From contig NZ_CP077172.1 in the NCBI RefSeq assembly GCF_050231725.1, positions 1,364,001 to 1,428,000 on the forward strand: a DNA stretch of 64,000 bases. Direction: 5' to 3'. The position numbers and the translations under genes are program-made. Positions 16,331-25,317 of the stretch are shown piece by piece. The notes under the pieces were generated by a model. That model had not been told where the DNA came from, searched no databases, and saw nothing but the letters and a program-made list of their open reading frames with translations. This stretch comes from Fusobacterium nucleatum_L. Its GTDB lineage: Bacteria > Fusobacteriota > Fusobacteriia > Fusobacteriales > Fusobacteriaceae. Every line of letters starts with the position of its first letter. The stretch's first letter is position 1.

Positions 16331-17287
16331 TTAAATTTCCCAATTTACTAATTTTTTTCTTAAGATTTCTGTTTCATTTTTTAAATCATTCATTAAAAAT
16401 TCTAAAATTTCTTTCGTTGTTCTTTCTTCATTTACCATAGCTGCAACTTGTCCTGACATAAAACTTCCTTTTTCAGTATCTCCTTCAACAACAGCTAATC
16501 TTAAACTTCCTGTTCCTAATTTTTCAATTTCTTCTTTAGGAGCTCCACTTCTTTCAAGGTCTAACATTTCTTTTGCTAGTTTATTTTCTATAACTCTAAC
16601 AGGATGTCCTGTTGAAGTTCCTGTGACAGTTGTTGATCTATCTTTAGCTTTTAAGATAAGATTTTTATAATTTTGATGAATCAAACATTCTTTTGCTGTT
16701 AAAAATATAGTTCCGCATTGGATACCTTCTGCTCCCATAGCTAAAGCTGCTAAGAATTGCTTTCCACTTGCAATACCCCCTGCTGCAATAACAGGTATAT
16801 TTAGCGAATTAACTATTTGAGGAAGTAATGCCATAGTTGTTAGAGTGCCAACATGCCCTCCACTTTCCATTCCTTCAACAATAACAGCATCTGCTCCAAT
16901 TTTTTCCATTCTTTCTGCCAGTTTAACAGTTGGAATAACTGGAATAACTTTTATATTAGCTGCTTTTAATTTATCCATAAAAGCTCCTGGATTTCCTGCT
17001 CCAGTAGTTATAACTTTTACTCCTTCTTCAATACAAACATTCATTTGATCTTCAACATCAGGACGCAAAAGCATTAGATTTACTCCAAATGGGTTTGTTG
17101 TAATAGCTTTAGCCTTTCTTATATTTTCTCTTAGAAGCTCTGGTTCCATTCCACCACCAGCAATGATTCCAAGTCCACCATCTCTTGAAACTGCTCCTGC
17201 TAGTTCTCCACCAGATACCCAAGCCATAGCTCCTTGAAATATAGGATATTTAATTCCTAATATTTCACAAATTTTATTATTTTTCAT
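16331..17287 (-). CDS. fabK: Enoyl-ACP reductase II FabK (FMN-dependent)
   Basis: 318-residue TIM-barrel flavoprotein of the nitronate monooxygenase/FabK group. IFQGAMAWVSG at the N-terminus, GVNLMLL, the catalytic-His segment EGMESGGHVG (near residue 142) and the FMN phosphate segment PVIAAGGIASG (near 174) identify it. FabK performs the last reduction of fatty acid elongation and replaces triclosan-sensitive FabI. It is preceded by the SRP RNA gene on the same strand. Confidence 0.9.
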   Translation of the reverse strand: MKNNKICEILGIKYPIFQGAMAWVSGGELAGAVSRDGGLGIIAGGGMEPELLRENIRKAKAITTNPFGVNLMLLRPDVEDQMNVCIEEGVKVITTGAGNPGAFMDKLKAANIKVIPVIPTVKLAERMEKIGADAVIVEGMESGGHVGTLTTMALLPQIVNSLNIPVIAAGGIASGKQFLAALAMGAEGIQCGTIFLTAKECLIHQNYKNLILKAKDRSTTVTGTSTGHPVRVIENKLAKEMLDLERSGAPKEEIEKLGTGSLRLAVVEGDTEKGSFMSGQVAAMVNEERTTKEILEFLMNDLKNETEILRKKLVNWEI

Positions 17288-17340
17288 TAAAATTCCTCCA
17301 TATATCTTAATAATTAAAATTATTTTTCCTTAAATATAAA

Positions 17341-17441
17341 GATACCCTCAGAAAGACATGCATATACTATAAATCTTAGTGCTGCTTCCTTCCAGATCTG
17401 ACACGGTTCGATAATAATATATCATATCCCCTAAGGGCATC
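17341..17441 (-). ncRNA. ffs: Small bacterial signal recognition particle RNA (4.5S type)
   Basis: On the minus strand the apical domain reads TCAGATCTGGAAGGAAGCAGC, the conserved Ffh-binding GGAAGGAAGCAGC stretch of bacterial SRP RNA. The ends pair: GATGCCCT at the 5' end with AGGGTATC at the 3' end, which sets a length near 101 nt. A promoter with consensus spacing ends just before the 5' end. It binds Ffh to direct nascent membrane proteins to FtsY. Confidence 0.93.
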
Positions 17442-17443
17442 AT

Positions 17444-17472
17444 ATATTATCATTTTTATTTTTATTTGTCAA
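17444..17472 (-). promoter_or_regulatory. Promoter of the SRP RNA gene
   Basis: On the minus strand -35 TTGACA (17467-17472), exactly 17-bp spacer, -10 TAATAT (17444-17449). Start of transcription is expected near 17441, which agrees with the paired 5' end of the RNA. Confidence 0.8.
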
Positions 17473-17480
17473 TGTTTATA

Positions 17481-18968
17481 TTAACCTGCTATTTTTTTAA
17501 AAAAATCAGTTTTTATTTTTTCTTTTATTTTTGTTCTTAAAGAAGAATTTTCACCATTTAATATATTATCAAATACCTCAATAACATTAGTTTTGATTGT
17601 AAGAACTCTTGTATCAGTGTCATAACTATAATAGATTTCACCTGTATTTAGTTCTCTTAATAATGGAGCAATGATTTCTTTTGTGATTTCATCTTCAATT
17701 TTCATAGATTCTATAACTTTGTCTATATCTAATTTCATATTTTTAAGATGGATACTTCCATTTATAGATAATTGTTCACCATTTGTTGATAAACTTTGGA
17801 AAATTACTCCTTCTCCACCTTTTAATAAATCTGTTCCAAAATCTTTTAAATCAGCTTCTGGTATATTTAAAATAGATTCAGTAAGTTCCGTATTAAAATC
17901 AATGAAGCCTTTAAATTCTCCTATTGTGTTTCCTTTTTCACCAAATAATTTAAATACCGTATTTCCTTTATTTTTAGAAAGTCTTGTTGAAAAATTTTTA
18001 ACCTCACCATTAAAACTAATTCCATATACATTAGAGGTAATGCTTATGCTATTAAAAAATATTTCCCAAACATCTTTATCTAGTAATTTTGAATCTTTAT
18101 CCTTTCTTAAACGAATTTCATCTAAGATATCCCTATACTTCAAAGATATATTATATATTTTTTGTTCATAGACTAAGTTTAGATACATATTAATATAACC
18201 ATCTAAATCAAATAAGATAAACTTATTATTATTCAAAAAGTTTTTAACAACTTTATCTAAAGATTCCTCTAATGTTAAGTCTTCTACTAATTGATCTTCT
18301 GTTTTTGTTAAATCTTCTATATTTAAATTTTTTCCTAATTTTTTTGTACTTTTACTAATATTTGAAATTTCACTCAAAACATCTGAAATATTAAGTTTTT
18401 TCTCAGAACTTTCTTTAATATTTTTTATACTCTGCTTTATTTTTTCAAACTCACTTGTACTACTCTTATCAGTTAAATTTTTTGAGAAGATTTCATCAAG
18501 ATTTAGATGTTTTTCTTCCATTTTATTAAGATACAGACTTTTTAATTCAGATAAAACCTTATCTCTTTTAGTTTTTTCTTCAGCTTCTGTAACTTTATTT
18601 TCAAAAGTAACTACACTTTCTCTATTGCTATTTTCATAGTCAGAGTCATTAAAGAAAGTTATTCCTTCTATTTCAGTATCATCAAAAGTTAAAATTTTAT
18701 CTTTAAAATCAATATCATAATAACTTTTCAATTCATCAATAGAAATAAAAAGCTCATCCTTATTTAAGTTACTCATAATTTTTATATCTTTTAGTTTTAT
18801 ATAACTTTCAAAATAATCTAAATCTACACTTCCTATTGTTACAGGGGCATTATTTGCTTTTGTCATTTTTTTCTCTAAATATTCTTTAAGTAGAAAATCT
18901 CTTGCAAAATACAAAACTGTAAAAACTACAACAATAAAAAGTAACAATACTCCTATAAATTTTTTCAT
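17481..18968 (-). CDS. AsmA-like membrane-anchored protein (TIGR03545-like)
   Basis: 495 residues of unknown function. An N-terminal membrane anchor (about residues 4-24) leads into APVTIGSVDLDYFESYIKL, the kind of amphipathic beta segment seen at the start of AsmA-family envelope proteins. Residues 100-250 are lysine- and glutamate-rich and predicted helical, perhaps coiled-coil; the C-terminal third returns to beta-type repeats. It resembles an uncharacterised family restricted to diderm bacteria, recalled as TIGR03545. It follows the YlmH-like gene by 10 bp. A role in outer-membrane lipid handling is possible but only inferred. Confidence 0.6.
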   Translation of the reverse strand: MKKFIGVLLLFIVVVFTVLYFARDFLLKEYLEKKMTKANNAPVTIGSVDLDYFESYIKLKDIKIMSNLNKDELFISIDELKSYYDIDFKDKILTFDDTEIEGITFFNDSDYENSNRESVVTFENKVTEAEEKTKRDKVLSELKSLYLNKMEEKHLNLDEIFSKNLTDKSSTSEFEKIKQSIKNIKESSEKKLNISDVLSEISNISKSTKKLGKNLNIEDLTKTEDQLVEDLTLEESLDKVVKNFLNNNKFILFDLDGYINMYLNLVYEQKIYNISLKYRDILDEIRLRKDKDSKLLDKDVWEIFFNSISITSNVYGISFNGEVKNFSTRLSKNKGNTVFKLFGEKGNTIGEFKGFIDFNTELTESILNIPEADLKDFGTDLLKGGEGVIFQSLSTNGEQLSINGSIHLKNMKLDIDKVIESMKIEDEITKEIIAPLLRELNTGEIYYSYDTDTRVLTIKTNVIEVFDNILNGENSSLRTKIKEKIKTDFFKKIAG

Positions 18969-18978
18969 TTGACATCAC

Positions 18979-19704
18979 CTATATATACTTTCTAACAATT
19001 AATTTAATCTTATCTTTTTTTGTTAAACCATTTTCTTCTTCAATTTTAAATTTACCATATTTTTTTATTATTATAGTATCTCCAATTGATATTTTAAAAT
19101 TTTTCTCACGTTGGATTTCATAATTTACCTGAACATTACCTAAATCGATATAATTGACTGATAATGCTCTTGATAGATTAGTAAGTTCTGAGACTAAACT
19201 ATCCAATCTTAAAGATGATAGTTGTATATTTAATTCCTTAAATTCATTTTGTGGAATTTCATTTTCATCTATTTCAATAATCTCAATAGGTGAAGAATTT
19301 ATTCTTAAAAGATTTTCTTTTAAAAAATTAAACATATTCTCTAATATAATACCATAACATTCATCATTTTTAACTATTAAATCCCCTAAAATTTCTCTTT
19401 TTATTCCCAGTGCTAAAATATTTCCTAAATAATGCTTGTGTTCTAAGTTTATGAATTTCGATTTTTTTATTATTTTAAAATATTTTACTGGAAAATATAA
19501 ATAGTCTTCTGAAAAATATTCAGGATAGATAGCTAATATTTTTTTTTCACATTCTTCATTTAATCCTTTAAAAGAAAATTTTATTCCAGGATATTTTAAC
19601 TTGTTAAGTTGTGATACTGGAAAGAATTGGTTACTATATATTACTGTATCTGTTTTTTCTGCTAATTTAATATAGTTTTCTATCTTTTCTAAATTTTCAT
19701 TCAT
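18979..19704 (-). CDS. YlmH-like S4 RNA-binding protein
   Basis: 241 residues. The middle part has YPEYF and HYLGNILALGIKREILGDL, characteristic of YlmH, and the C-terminus is an S4 domain (SLRLDSLVSELTNLSRALS, then GDTIIIKKYGKFKI). YlmH-type proteins bind RNA or stalled ribosomes and have been linked to ribosome quality control and, by gene neighbourhood, to cell division. Here it is co-directional with the AsmA-like gene rather than with a full division cluster, although minCDE lies nearby. Confidence 0.8.
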   Translation of the reverse strand: MNENLEKIENYIKLAEKTDTVIYSNQFFPVSQLNKLKYPGIKFSFKGLNEECEKKILAIYPEYFSEDYLYFPVKYFKIIKKSKFINLEHKHYLGNILALGIKREILGDLIVKNDECYGIILENMFNFLKENLLRINSSPIEIIEIDENEIPQNEFKELNIQLSSLRLDSLVSELTNLSRALSVNYIDLGNVQVNYEIQREKNFKISIGDTIIIKKYGKFKIEEENGLTKKDKIKLIVRKYI

Positions 19705-19766
19705 CTTATCACCAATTTTATATAGTAATATATTTTATCATTTTTTTACTAAAATGAAAATAAAAA

Positions 19767-19793
19767 AAAGTCCGTTTTTAAGATGGACTTTTT
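19767..19793 (-). terminator. Terminator after der
   Basis: Stem AAAGTCC (19767-19773) / GGACTTT (19785-19791). In the minus direction it is followed by eight T and ends the der transcript; T residues on the other side make it weakly bidirectional. Confidence 0.75.
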
Positions 19794-19852
19794 AGTGGGA
19801 TTAACAGTGTATTAGGCTATCTATAATTATATTGTTATTACTATGGGAAATA

Positions 19853-19881
19853 ACCCTCCTTTTTCAAGGAGGGTTTTTTTT
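19853..19881 (+). terminator. Second hairpin with U-run on the plus strand
   Basis: Perfect 9-bp stem ACCCTCCTT (19853-19861) / AAGGAGGGT (19866-19874) with a 4-base loop and eight T on the plus strand, so it would stop plus-strand transcription. No annotated plus-strand gene precedes it. It may serve a small RNA, or be a second der terminator read in the other direction, where the following sequence (TTATTT) is a poorer U-run. Confidence 0.6.
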
Positions 19882-19967
19882 CTTTCTGGGGGGAGAGAAA
19901 AAAATTTTATTATCTATAACCTTTAGACGAGAGCCTTTATAAAAAAGTTTAAAAGTTTAAATTTTTT

Positions 19968-21290
19968 TTAGTCTGAACTTTTATTTTCAAAACTTATCAT
20001 TATAGGGCTTCCATCAAAACCAAAGGCTTCTCTAAATTTATTTTCAATATATCTTGCATAGGAAAAATGTATAAGTTCTGGATAATTACAGAATAGAACA
20101 AATTTTGGTGGTGCAACAGAAACTTGTGTTGCATAATTAATTTTGATAACTCTTCCTTTTCTTGTAGGTGGATTATTCATTAAAACTGCGTCTTTTAGTA
20201 TTGTATTTAATAAGCCTGTTGAAATTCTCTTTGTATATTCTTCATAAATTCTATCAGCTATTTCAAGAAGATTTGTTGTTCTTTGTCCTGTTAGAGCTGA
20301 AACAAACTCAATAGGAGCATAAGATAAAAATGGTAACTCAGCATATAATTCTTCTTTTAATTTTTTCATAGTAGAGTTATTCTTATTTTCCACTAAATCC
20401 CATTTATTCATAACAATGATTATAGGTTTTAATTCCTCAGCTGCTATCCCTGCAATTCTTTTATCTTGTTCTGTAAGTCCTTCTTTAGCATCTAGCATTA
20501 AAATACAAACATCTGCTCTCTTTATAGCTTTTAATGCTCTTAACACTGAATAATATTCTAAACTTTCTTCAACTTTGGATTTTCTTCTTATTCCTGCTGT
20601 ATCGATTATCATATATTTACTATCTTTGTATTCAATCAAAGTATCGATAGCATCTCTTGTTGTTCCAGCAATATCACTGACTATTGTTCTTTCTTCTCCT
20701 GATAATCTGTTTACCAAAGATGATTTTCCAGCATTAGGTTTACCGATTACTGCTAATTTTAAAGCCTCTTCATCTTCTTCAGGGAAGTCCATTTTTCCGA
20801 TAATATCTACAACAATATCTAACATATCCCCTAAGTTTACCTTATGTTCCCCAGAAATTGGAACAAGATATTCAAAACCTAAGCCATAAAAATCATAAAT
20901 GTCATCTTGTTGTTCAAAAAAATTATCAATTTTATTTACACACAAGATAACGGGTTTATTTTTCTTTCTTAATATATATGCTATTTCTTCATCTAATGGA
21001 TTAAGTCCTGATTTACCATCTACAACAAATAAAATAACGTCTGCTTCATTCATAGCAACTTCTGCTTGTTCTTTTATTTTTGCCATTAAAAAGTCATTAT
21101 TTCTTGGTTCTAATCCCCCTGTATCAACTACCACAAATTCAGAACCACTCCATTCAGTATCTCTATATAGTCTATCTCTTGTTACACCAGGCAGGTCATC
21201 AACTATTGCTATTTTATCCCCTACCAAATTATTAAAAAGAGTAGATTTTCCAACATTTGGTCTTCCAACTATTGCAACTATTGGTTTCAT
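19968..21290 (-). CDS. der: Ribosome assembly GTPase Der (EngA)
   Basis: 440 residues with two G domains in tandem, unique to Der, and a C-terminal KH-like domain. G1 motifs GRPNVGKS (near residue 8) and GKPNAGKS (near 184) are both intact, as are DTGG/DTAG and NKID/NKWD. It acts in maturation of the 50S ribosomal subunit. It is transcribed alone, with two hairpins after the stop. Confidence 0.97.
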   Translation of the reverse strand: MKPIVAIVGRPNVGKSTLFNNLVGDKIAIVDDLPGVTRDRLYRDTEWSGSEFVVVDTGGLEPRNNDFLMAKIKEQAEVAMNEADVILFVVDGKSGLNPLDEEIAYILRKKNKPVILCVNKIDNFFEQQDDIYDFYGLGFEYLVPISGEHKVNLGDMLDIVVDIIGKMDFPEEDEEALKLAVIGKPNAGKSSLVNRLSGEERTIVSDIAGTTRDAIDTLIEYKDSKYMIIDTAGIRRKSKVEESLEYYSVLRALKAIKRADVCILMLDAKEGLTEQDKRIAGIAAEELKPIIIVMNKWDLVENKNNSTMKKLKEELYAELPFLSYAPIEFVSALTGQRTTNLLEIADRIYEEYTKRISTGLLNTILKDAVLMNNPPTRKGRVIKINYATQVSVAPPKFVLFCNYPELIHFSYARYIENKFREAFGFDGSPIMISFENKSSD

Positions 21291-21362
21291 TTTATCACCT
21301 CTTTAATTTTTTTACTCTATATTATATCATAAGACTACATAATAATTGATTATTTTATTTTT

Positions 21363-22331
21363 TTAGTCATTTAAAAATGTACTCTTGCTATCTCTAATCT
21401 CATTTATATCATCTTTTAACTCTGATATAGTTACTTCTTTGCCATCAATTCCATTGAAGCCTACTAATACTTTTTTATCTTCATATTCTTTTTTTGATAA
21501 ATATTCAACATAAAACACATAAAAATCTATTTCTTCAAAATTCATAGTTTTAAATATTTCTAAATTTTTCATTGCCATTTTTTCTGCATTAACTATAAAT
21601 TTTTCTTCATCTTTATATAAATATAACTTTTCTTCTTCTATAATTTTATTTAAAATAAAATTATATCTTTCTTCTAATGGTAGATTATATTTTTCTTCTA
21701 AATTTACTAATTTTTTTTGAAATTTATAATTTTCTTTTTCTTCAAGAATAAAATCCTTTATATTATTAGCAATTGTTTGAAATACTGCTTCTGCTGTTTC
21801 AGCATAAACTTTATTATACTCTCTCTTTTTCACATAATTACAAACAGTATATTCTTTACTGTCTATTAATTTTATTTTTATTCTTTTACAGGGTTTAAAA
21901 TATTCTGTATATTTTGCAAAAATATCACTTGTCCATCTATCATAATAAAATTCTTTTGGTGGTAATATAAAAATATCATCTATATCTGTTAAATCAATTT
22001 CAAGTTTTCTAAAATAGAAATCCTTTTTAAATAATTTTAATTTCTTTTCATAATATAATTTACCTTCATTTATTTTATATTCTTCATAAGTAAAAAAATT
22101 AAATATTGCATTTTTCACTGCTCTTAAATAAAAAAAGTTAACTATAAGAAGCCCCATATTATAAGCTATAAAAAAAAGTTTCACTCCTATTTCTTCATTA
22201 TTAAATTCATCAATTGTTAGATTTATGACTATCAAAATAAAAATTAAAAAAAATGCCTGTTGAAACAATAAAATCAAAAAATTTGTTATTGTTTCCCCTA
22301 TATTAAGATTTCTATATGTTATAATTTTCAT
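21363..22331 (-). CDS. Membrane protein with PH-like and repeated C-terminal domain (fused form)
   Basis: 322 residues, unknown function. Three or four hydrophobic segments in the first 90 residues are followed by a beta-rich region (KLYYEKKLKLFKKDF, IDDIFILPPKEF) resembling small bacterial PH domains. The last 110 residues, from RYNFILNKIIEEEKLYLYKD on, are almost identical to the protein at 23411-23910. Here both parts lie in one gene, while upstream they are split between two overlapping genes. The A7 run in its C-terminal coding part is one base longer than in the frameshifted copy. Its start shares bases with the stop of the preceding gene. Confidence 0.7.
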   Translation of the reverse strand: MKIITYRNLNIGETITNFLILLFQQAFFLIFILIVINLTIDEFNNEEIGVKLFFIAYNMGLLIVNFFYLRAVKNAIFNFFTYEEYKINEGKLYYEKKLKLFKKDFYFRKLEIDLTDIDDIFILPPKEFYYDRWTSDIFAKYTEYFKPCKRIKIKLIDSKEYTVCNYVKKREYNKVYAETAEAVFQTIANNIKDFILEEKENYKFQKKLVNLEEKYNLPLEERYNFILNKIIEEEKLYLYKDEEKFIVNAEKMAMKNLEIFKTMNFEEIDFYVFYVEYLSKKEYEDKKVLVGFNGIDGKEVTISELKDDINEIRDSKSTFLND

Positions 22332-22903
22332 TATCTTCCCTCTATAAAATAAATATTTGCTCTGTTTCTTTTTGTAACTTTTCTAAATATTTCACAAAAT
22401 TTTTTATAACCTTCAAAACCTATTATTGCTCCAAAGTAAAATGTCTCATCTTCAACTAAACCTGTGTTAACTTGAATTTGTATATTATCTTTCAAAAACA
22501 TTCCTGCCAGTAATATTGTAAATATTACACTATAAGTTTCACCTGTTGAGATATATTTTATTTTAACTATTTCTTTTATTTTTATTGTTTTTTTATAATA
22601 ACAGAAAAATAGAAAGTATTTTTTAATTTCTATTTCCTTATTTTTAAATTCAAAAACTTCTTTTGAAAAAAATATACAAATCTCATAAAAATATAAGAAA
22701 AATATTAAAAAAGCTACTATATTTGCTCCAATATATTCTGTGTTCAATAAATAATTATTCTCTTTCATCACATTTAAAGACTTAAAGATAATAAAAAATA
22801 AAACCAGAAGTGATAAAATCAATGGAATATAGGCTTTCTTTTTTAGAATATAGTTTCCTTCTTCATCTTTTTTTACTATTATTTTAGGTCTTAGAAATTC
22901 CAT
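22331..22903 (-). CDS. Membrane protein with PH-like domain
   Basis: 190 residues, unrecognised. Two hydrophobic segments (YIPLILSLLVLFFIIF and a second around residues 60-78) precede a beta-rich part (VFEFKNKEIEIKKYFLFF, then IKIKEIVKIKYIS) and a third hydrophobic stretch. The pattern of membrane hairpin plus beta sheet matches its neighbours. It overlaps the 166-residue gene by 13 bp, so the array is translationally coupled. Confidence 0.65.
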   Translation of the reverse strand: MEFLRPKIIVKKDEEGNYILKKKAYIPLILSLLVLFFIIFKSLNVMKENNYLLNTEYIGANIVAFLIFFLYFYEICIFFSKEVFEFKNKEIEIKKYFLFFCYYKKTIKIKEIVKIKYISTGETYSVIFTILLAGMFLKDNIQIQVNTGLVEDETFYFGAIIGFEGYKKFCEIFRKVTKRNRANIYFIEGR

Positions 22904-23391
22904 TCTTCTTCACCTTTTCTCTTATACTCTAAAATAATTTTTCTTATCATTCTTAAATCATATACATAATCTACCGTGGATATACTTCTATCTTCTATAT
23001 TATTTGACATTTTTATTACTAAAACCTTTCCTGCTCTTCTTCCCTTAACGAATTCTGTTTCAATTAATATATTTTCAATATCTTCTAACAAAAAAGAATT
23101 TTCTTCATCTTTTCCAAATACTTTTTGCTTTTTTATTGTGATTTTTTGATTATTTACCCTTAAAAAAACTTTAATTCCTCTTCTTTTTAAGACAGGTCTT
23201 ACTGCAAAGAATAAAACTAAAAATAGCCATATTAAAAAGAATTTATAAGTAATATCAATCGAACTTATTCCTAAAAGATTAAAGAGGCAATATATTCCAA
23301 TAATAGTAGTTAATAAATGTTTAAATGCTCTTTTAGAATTTTGGATAATAATAGTTTCATTGACCTTTTTTCTAATACTCACAGTTTCCAT
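22891..23391 (-). CDS. Membrane protein with PH-like domain
   Basis: 166 residues, unrecognised. Two hydrophobic segments (about residues 28-42 and 50-65) are followed by a beta-rich domain (VNNQKITIKKQKVFGKD, LLEDIENILIETEF) and a basic C-terminus. A GGAG site precedes its ATG. It begins 19 bases after the point where the frameshifted gene would end if restored. No catalytic motif is visible. Confidence 0.65.
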   Translation of the reverse strand: METVSIRKKVNETIIIQNSKRAFKHLLTTIIGIYCLFNLLGISSIDITYKFFLIWLFLVLFFAVRPVLKRRGIKVFLRVNNQKITIKKQKVFGKDEENSFLLEDIENILIETEFVKGRRAGKVLVIKMSNNIEDRSISTVDYVYDLRMIRKIILEYKRKGEEEWNF

Positions 23392-23410
23392 ATTTACTCC
23401 TAATTATATT

Positions 23411-23910
23411 TTAAATAAATGTAGTCTTGTTATCTCTAATCTCATTTATATCATCTTTTAACTCTGATATAGTTACTTCTTTGCCATTAATTCCATTGAA
23501 GCCTACTAATACTTTTTTATCTTCATATTCTTTTTTGATAAATATTCAACATAAAACACATAAAAATCTATTTCTTCAAAATTCATAGTTTTAAATATTT
23601 CTAAATTTTTCATTGCCATTTTTTCTGCATTAACCATAAATTTTTCCTCATCTTTATACAAATATAACTTTTCTTCATCTATAATTTTATTTAAAATAAA
23701 ATTATATCTTTCAAATTTTTCTAAATTATAGTTAGATTTTATTTCTTCTAATTGTTTTTCAAAATTATATTTCTTTTCTCCATTTTCAATAAAAGATTTT
23801 ATATTATTAAAAACTTCTTTTTCTTCATTTGCAAAAGAAGGTACGTATCTTCCACCTTTAACTTTTACCATATACTCATCTTCAAAGTTTTTTAGTTCTA
23901 TATTTCCCAT
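23411..23910 (-). pseudogene. Frameshifted copy of the repeated C-terminal domain protein
   Basis: As read, the frame stops at 23506 after 134 residues with an aberrant tail (SKKNMKIKKY). Compared with the gene at 21363-22331 it has six instead of seven T (plus strand, 23531-23536); adding one base restores the shared ending (VLVGFNGINGKEVTISEL and on) to a stop at 23411-23413. DNA identity with the other copy continues past the normal frame, so the loss is recent. It could be a dead copy, a slippage-controlled phase-variable gene or a sequencing error. It overlaps the 184-residue gene by 13 bp and has no membrane segment of its own. Confidence 0.75.
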
Positions 23911-24452
23911 TTCTTGACCTCATTTTTAAAATTTTTTTCTTTTTCCAAAAATTTATTTATTCTTCTTACTACTCTTGTTGCTTCTTGTATTGAAATTTTA
24001 TAGCCCCAACATTGATAATCTTCTTCACCTGAAAAAATAAAATGTATCATATAGTGTGGAATATTTTTATATTTTGTTATTCCAAAAAATTTTTTAGGTG
24101 GTAATTGATGATATTCCATCACATAAATTTCTTTTAAATTTTCAATTTTGAAGAAACTTGTCATAGAAGTTTTCGAGTTTTTTTCAGTGTAACTACTTGA
24201 AAATCTAATTTGCTTAGTATCTATAAAAATTACTTCATATTTATATCTTTGACATACAATAGTAAAAATAATGTAAGCAAGAGGTGTTACATATATTGGA
24301 AATAGTAAAAACATTGAAGGGTTATAGTATATGTATATAAAACAAATCAAAATCATTATAGATATAATTACATTAGTCATTTTCCTTAATTCTTGTTTGC
24401 AATTTTTTGTAATTTCTAATGTATTAATTTTCTCTTTAATTTCTATCTCCAT
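23898..24452 (-). CDS. Membrane protein with PH-like domain (split form)
   Basis: 184 residues, unrecognised. Two hydrophobic segments (about residues 26-64) precede a beta-rich domain. The stretch IENLKEIYVMEY and LPPKKFF parallels IDDIFILPPKEF in the fused 322-residue protein, so this gene plus the next equal one fused gene. It overlaps the next gene by 13 bp. A GGGGATGG site precedes the ATG. Confidence 0.65.
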   Translation of the reverse strand: MEIEIKEKINTLEITKNCKQELRKMTNVIISIMILICFIYIYYNPSMFLLFPIYVTPLAYIIFTIVCQRYKYEVIFIDTKQIRFSSSYTEKNSKTSMTSFFKIENLKEIYVMEYHQLPPKKFFGITKYKNIPHYMIHFIFSGEEDYQCWGYKISIQEATRVVRRINKFLEKEKNFKNEVKKWEI

Positions 24453-24465
24453 AAATCCATCCCCA

Positions 24466-24750
24466 TTAAAAGAAAATCATATTACATTCAACTTCAAACC
24501 AAAGTCCTTCTTCATCTTCACCCTCAATGATATCAAAACTTATTTGGCAATCTTCCAAATTTAAAATATAGGAATTAGCTTCTTCATCTTTTGAAAAAGT
24601 CATTTTTTTATATTTAGTATTTTCTATTCTATCTTTAATATCTTCTCTTTGAGTAACAAGTTCAATTAAATCTTCTTCTAAATCAAAACCTAAATTTATA
24701 AAATTTTCATTAATTGTTTTTATTTTCTTTAATAATTTTTCTTCTAACAT
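24466..24750 (-). CDS. Small acidic protein, unknown
   Basis: 94 residues, strongly acidic, with no signal peptide or membrane segment. I begin at ATG 24750, six bases from GGAGG; the TTG four codons upstream overlaps that site. It is the first gene of the membrane-protein array (gap of 13 bp to the next gene). Size and acidity resemble immunity proteins, but there is no specific motif. Confidence 0.6.
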   Translation of the reverse strand: MLEEKLLKKIKTINENFINLGFDLEEDLIELVTQREDIKDRIENTKYKKMTFSKDEEANSYILNLEDCQISFDIIEGEDEEGLWFEVECNMIFF

Positions 24751-24782
24751 ATTTTCCTCCAAAGTTTTTCTTATATTATAAA

Positions 24783-24812
24783 AAATCGGGTTACAACTTG
24801 CAACCCAATTTT
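24783..24812 (-). terminator. Terminator after the GNAT gene
   Basis: On the minus strand, stem GGGTTGCAA / TTGTAACCC with a T-run after it. It separates the amidase-GNAT side from the membrane-protein array. Confidence 0.75.
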
Positions 24813-24815
24813 ATT

Positions 24816-25313
24816 TTATATTTCTTTTTCCATAACTATAACTTCTTTTTCAGACTTTTCAAATTTTAAAAATTTTCTTTCAATTTCTTTAAAGTTTTGT
24901 TTTTTCCAAAAAGAAAGTCCAATTTCATTATCAACCAATACTCCTATTCTTATTTTAAAAAATTTCTTATTTTTAAATAAATTTTCTAAGTATCTAAATA
25001 TTTTAGTTCCAAAACCTTGTTTTTGTTTATCATTTTTTATTATAAAAAATCCTATAAGAATAGTATCTTTTTCTGGATAATCAGTTAAATAATCAACTAC
25101 TCCTAACATTTCATTATTAAAAGAAATTAAGCTATAATTCTTTTGATTTTTTCGAACTCCATTAGGAATAGCTTCTATATCTTCCTCGACATTAGAAATA
25201 TTTTGAGAAGTATCTGATATTTTACTAAAATAATAGTCATTTTTTAGATAAATGTTCAATGCTTCATTTTTCAATTCATCATTACTTATAGATATTAATT
25301 TTATTACATCCAT
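24816..25313 (-). CDS. GNAT family N-acetyltransferase
   Basis: 165 residues. The acetyl-CoA loop KQKQGFGTKIF (near residue 97, Q/RxxGxG/A type) and the later NEIGLSFWKKQNFKE segment are typical of GNAT enzymes. It should transfer an acetyl group to an amine; the substrate is not evident. It starts 4 bp after a 37-residue ORF whose 3' end carries its AAAGGAAA ribosome binding site, so the two are coupled. Confidence 0.8.
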   Translation of the reverse strand: MDVIKLISISNDELKNEALNIYLKNDYYFSKISDTSQNISNVEEDIEAIPNGVRKNQKNYSLISFNNEMLGVVDYLTDYPEKDTILIGFFIIKNDKQKQGFGTKIFRYLENLFKNKKFFKIRIGVLVDNEIGLSFWKKQNFKEIERKFLKFEKSEKEVIVMEKEI

Positions 25314-25317
25314 AAAC

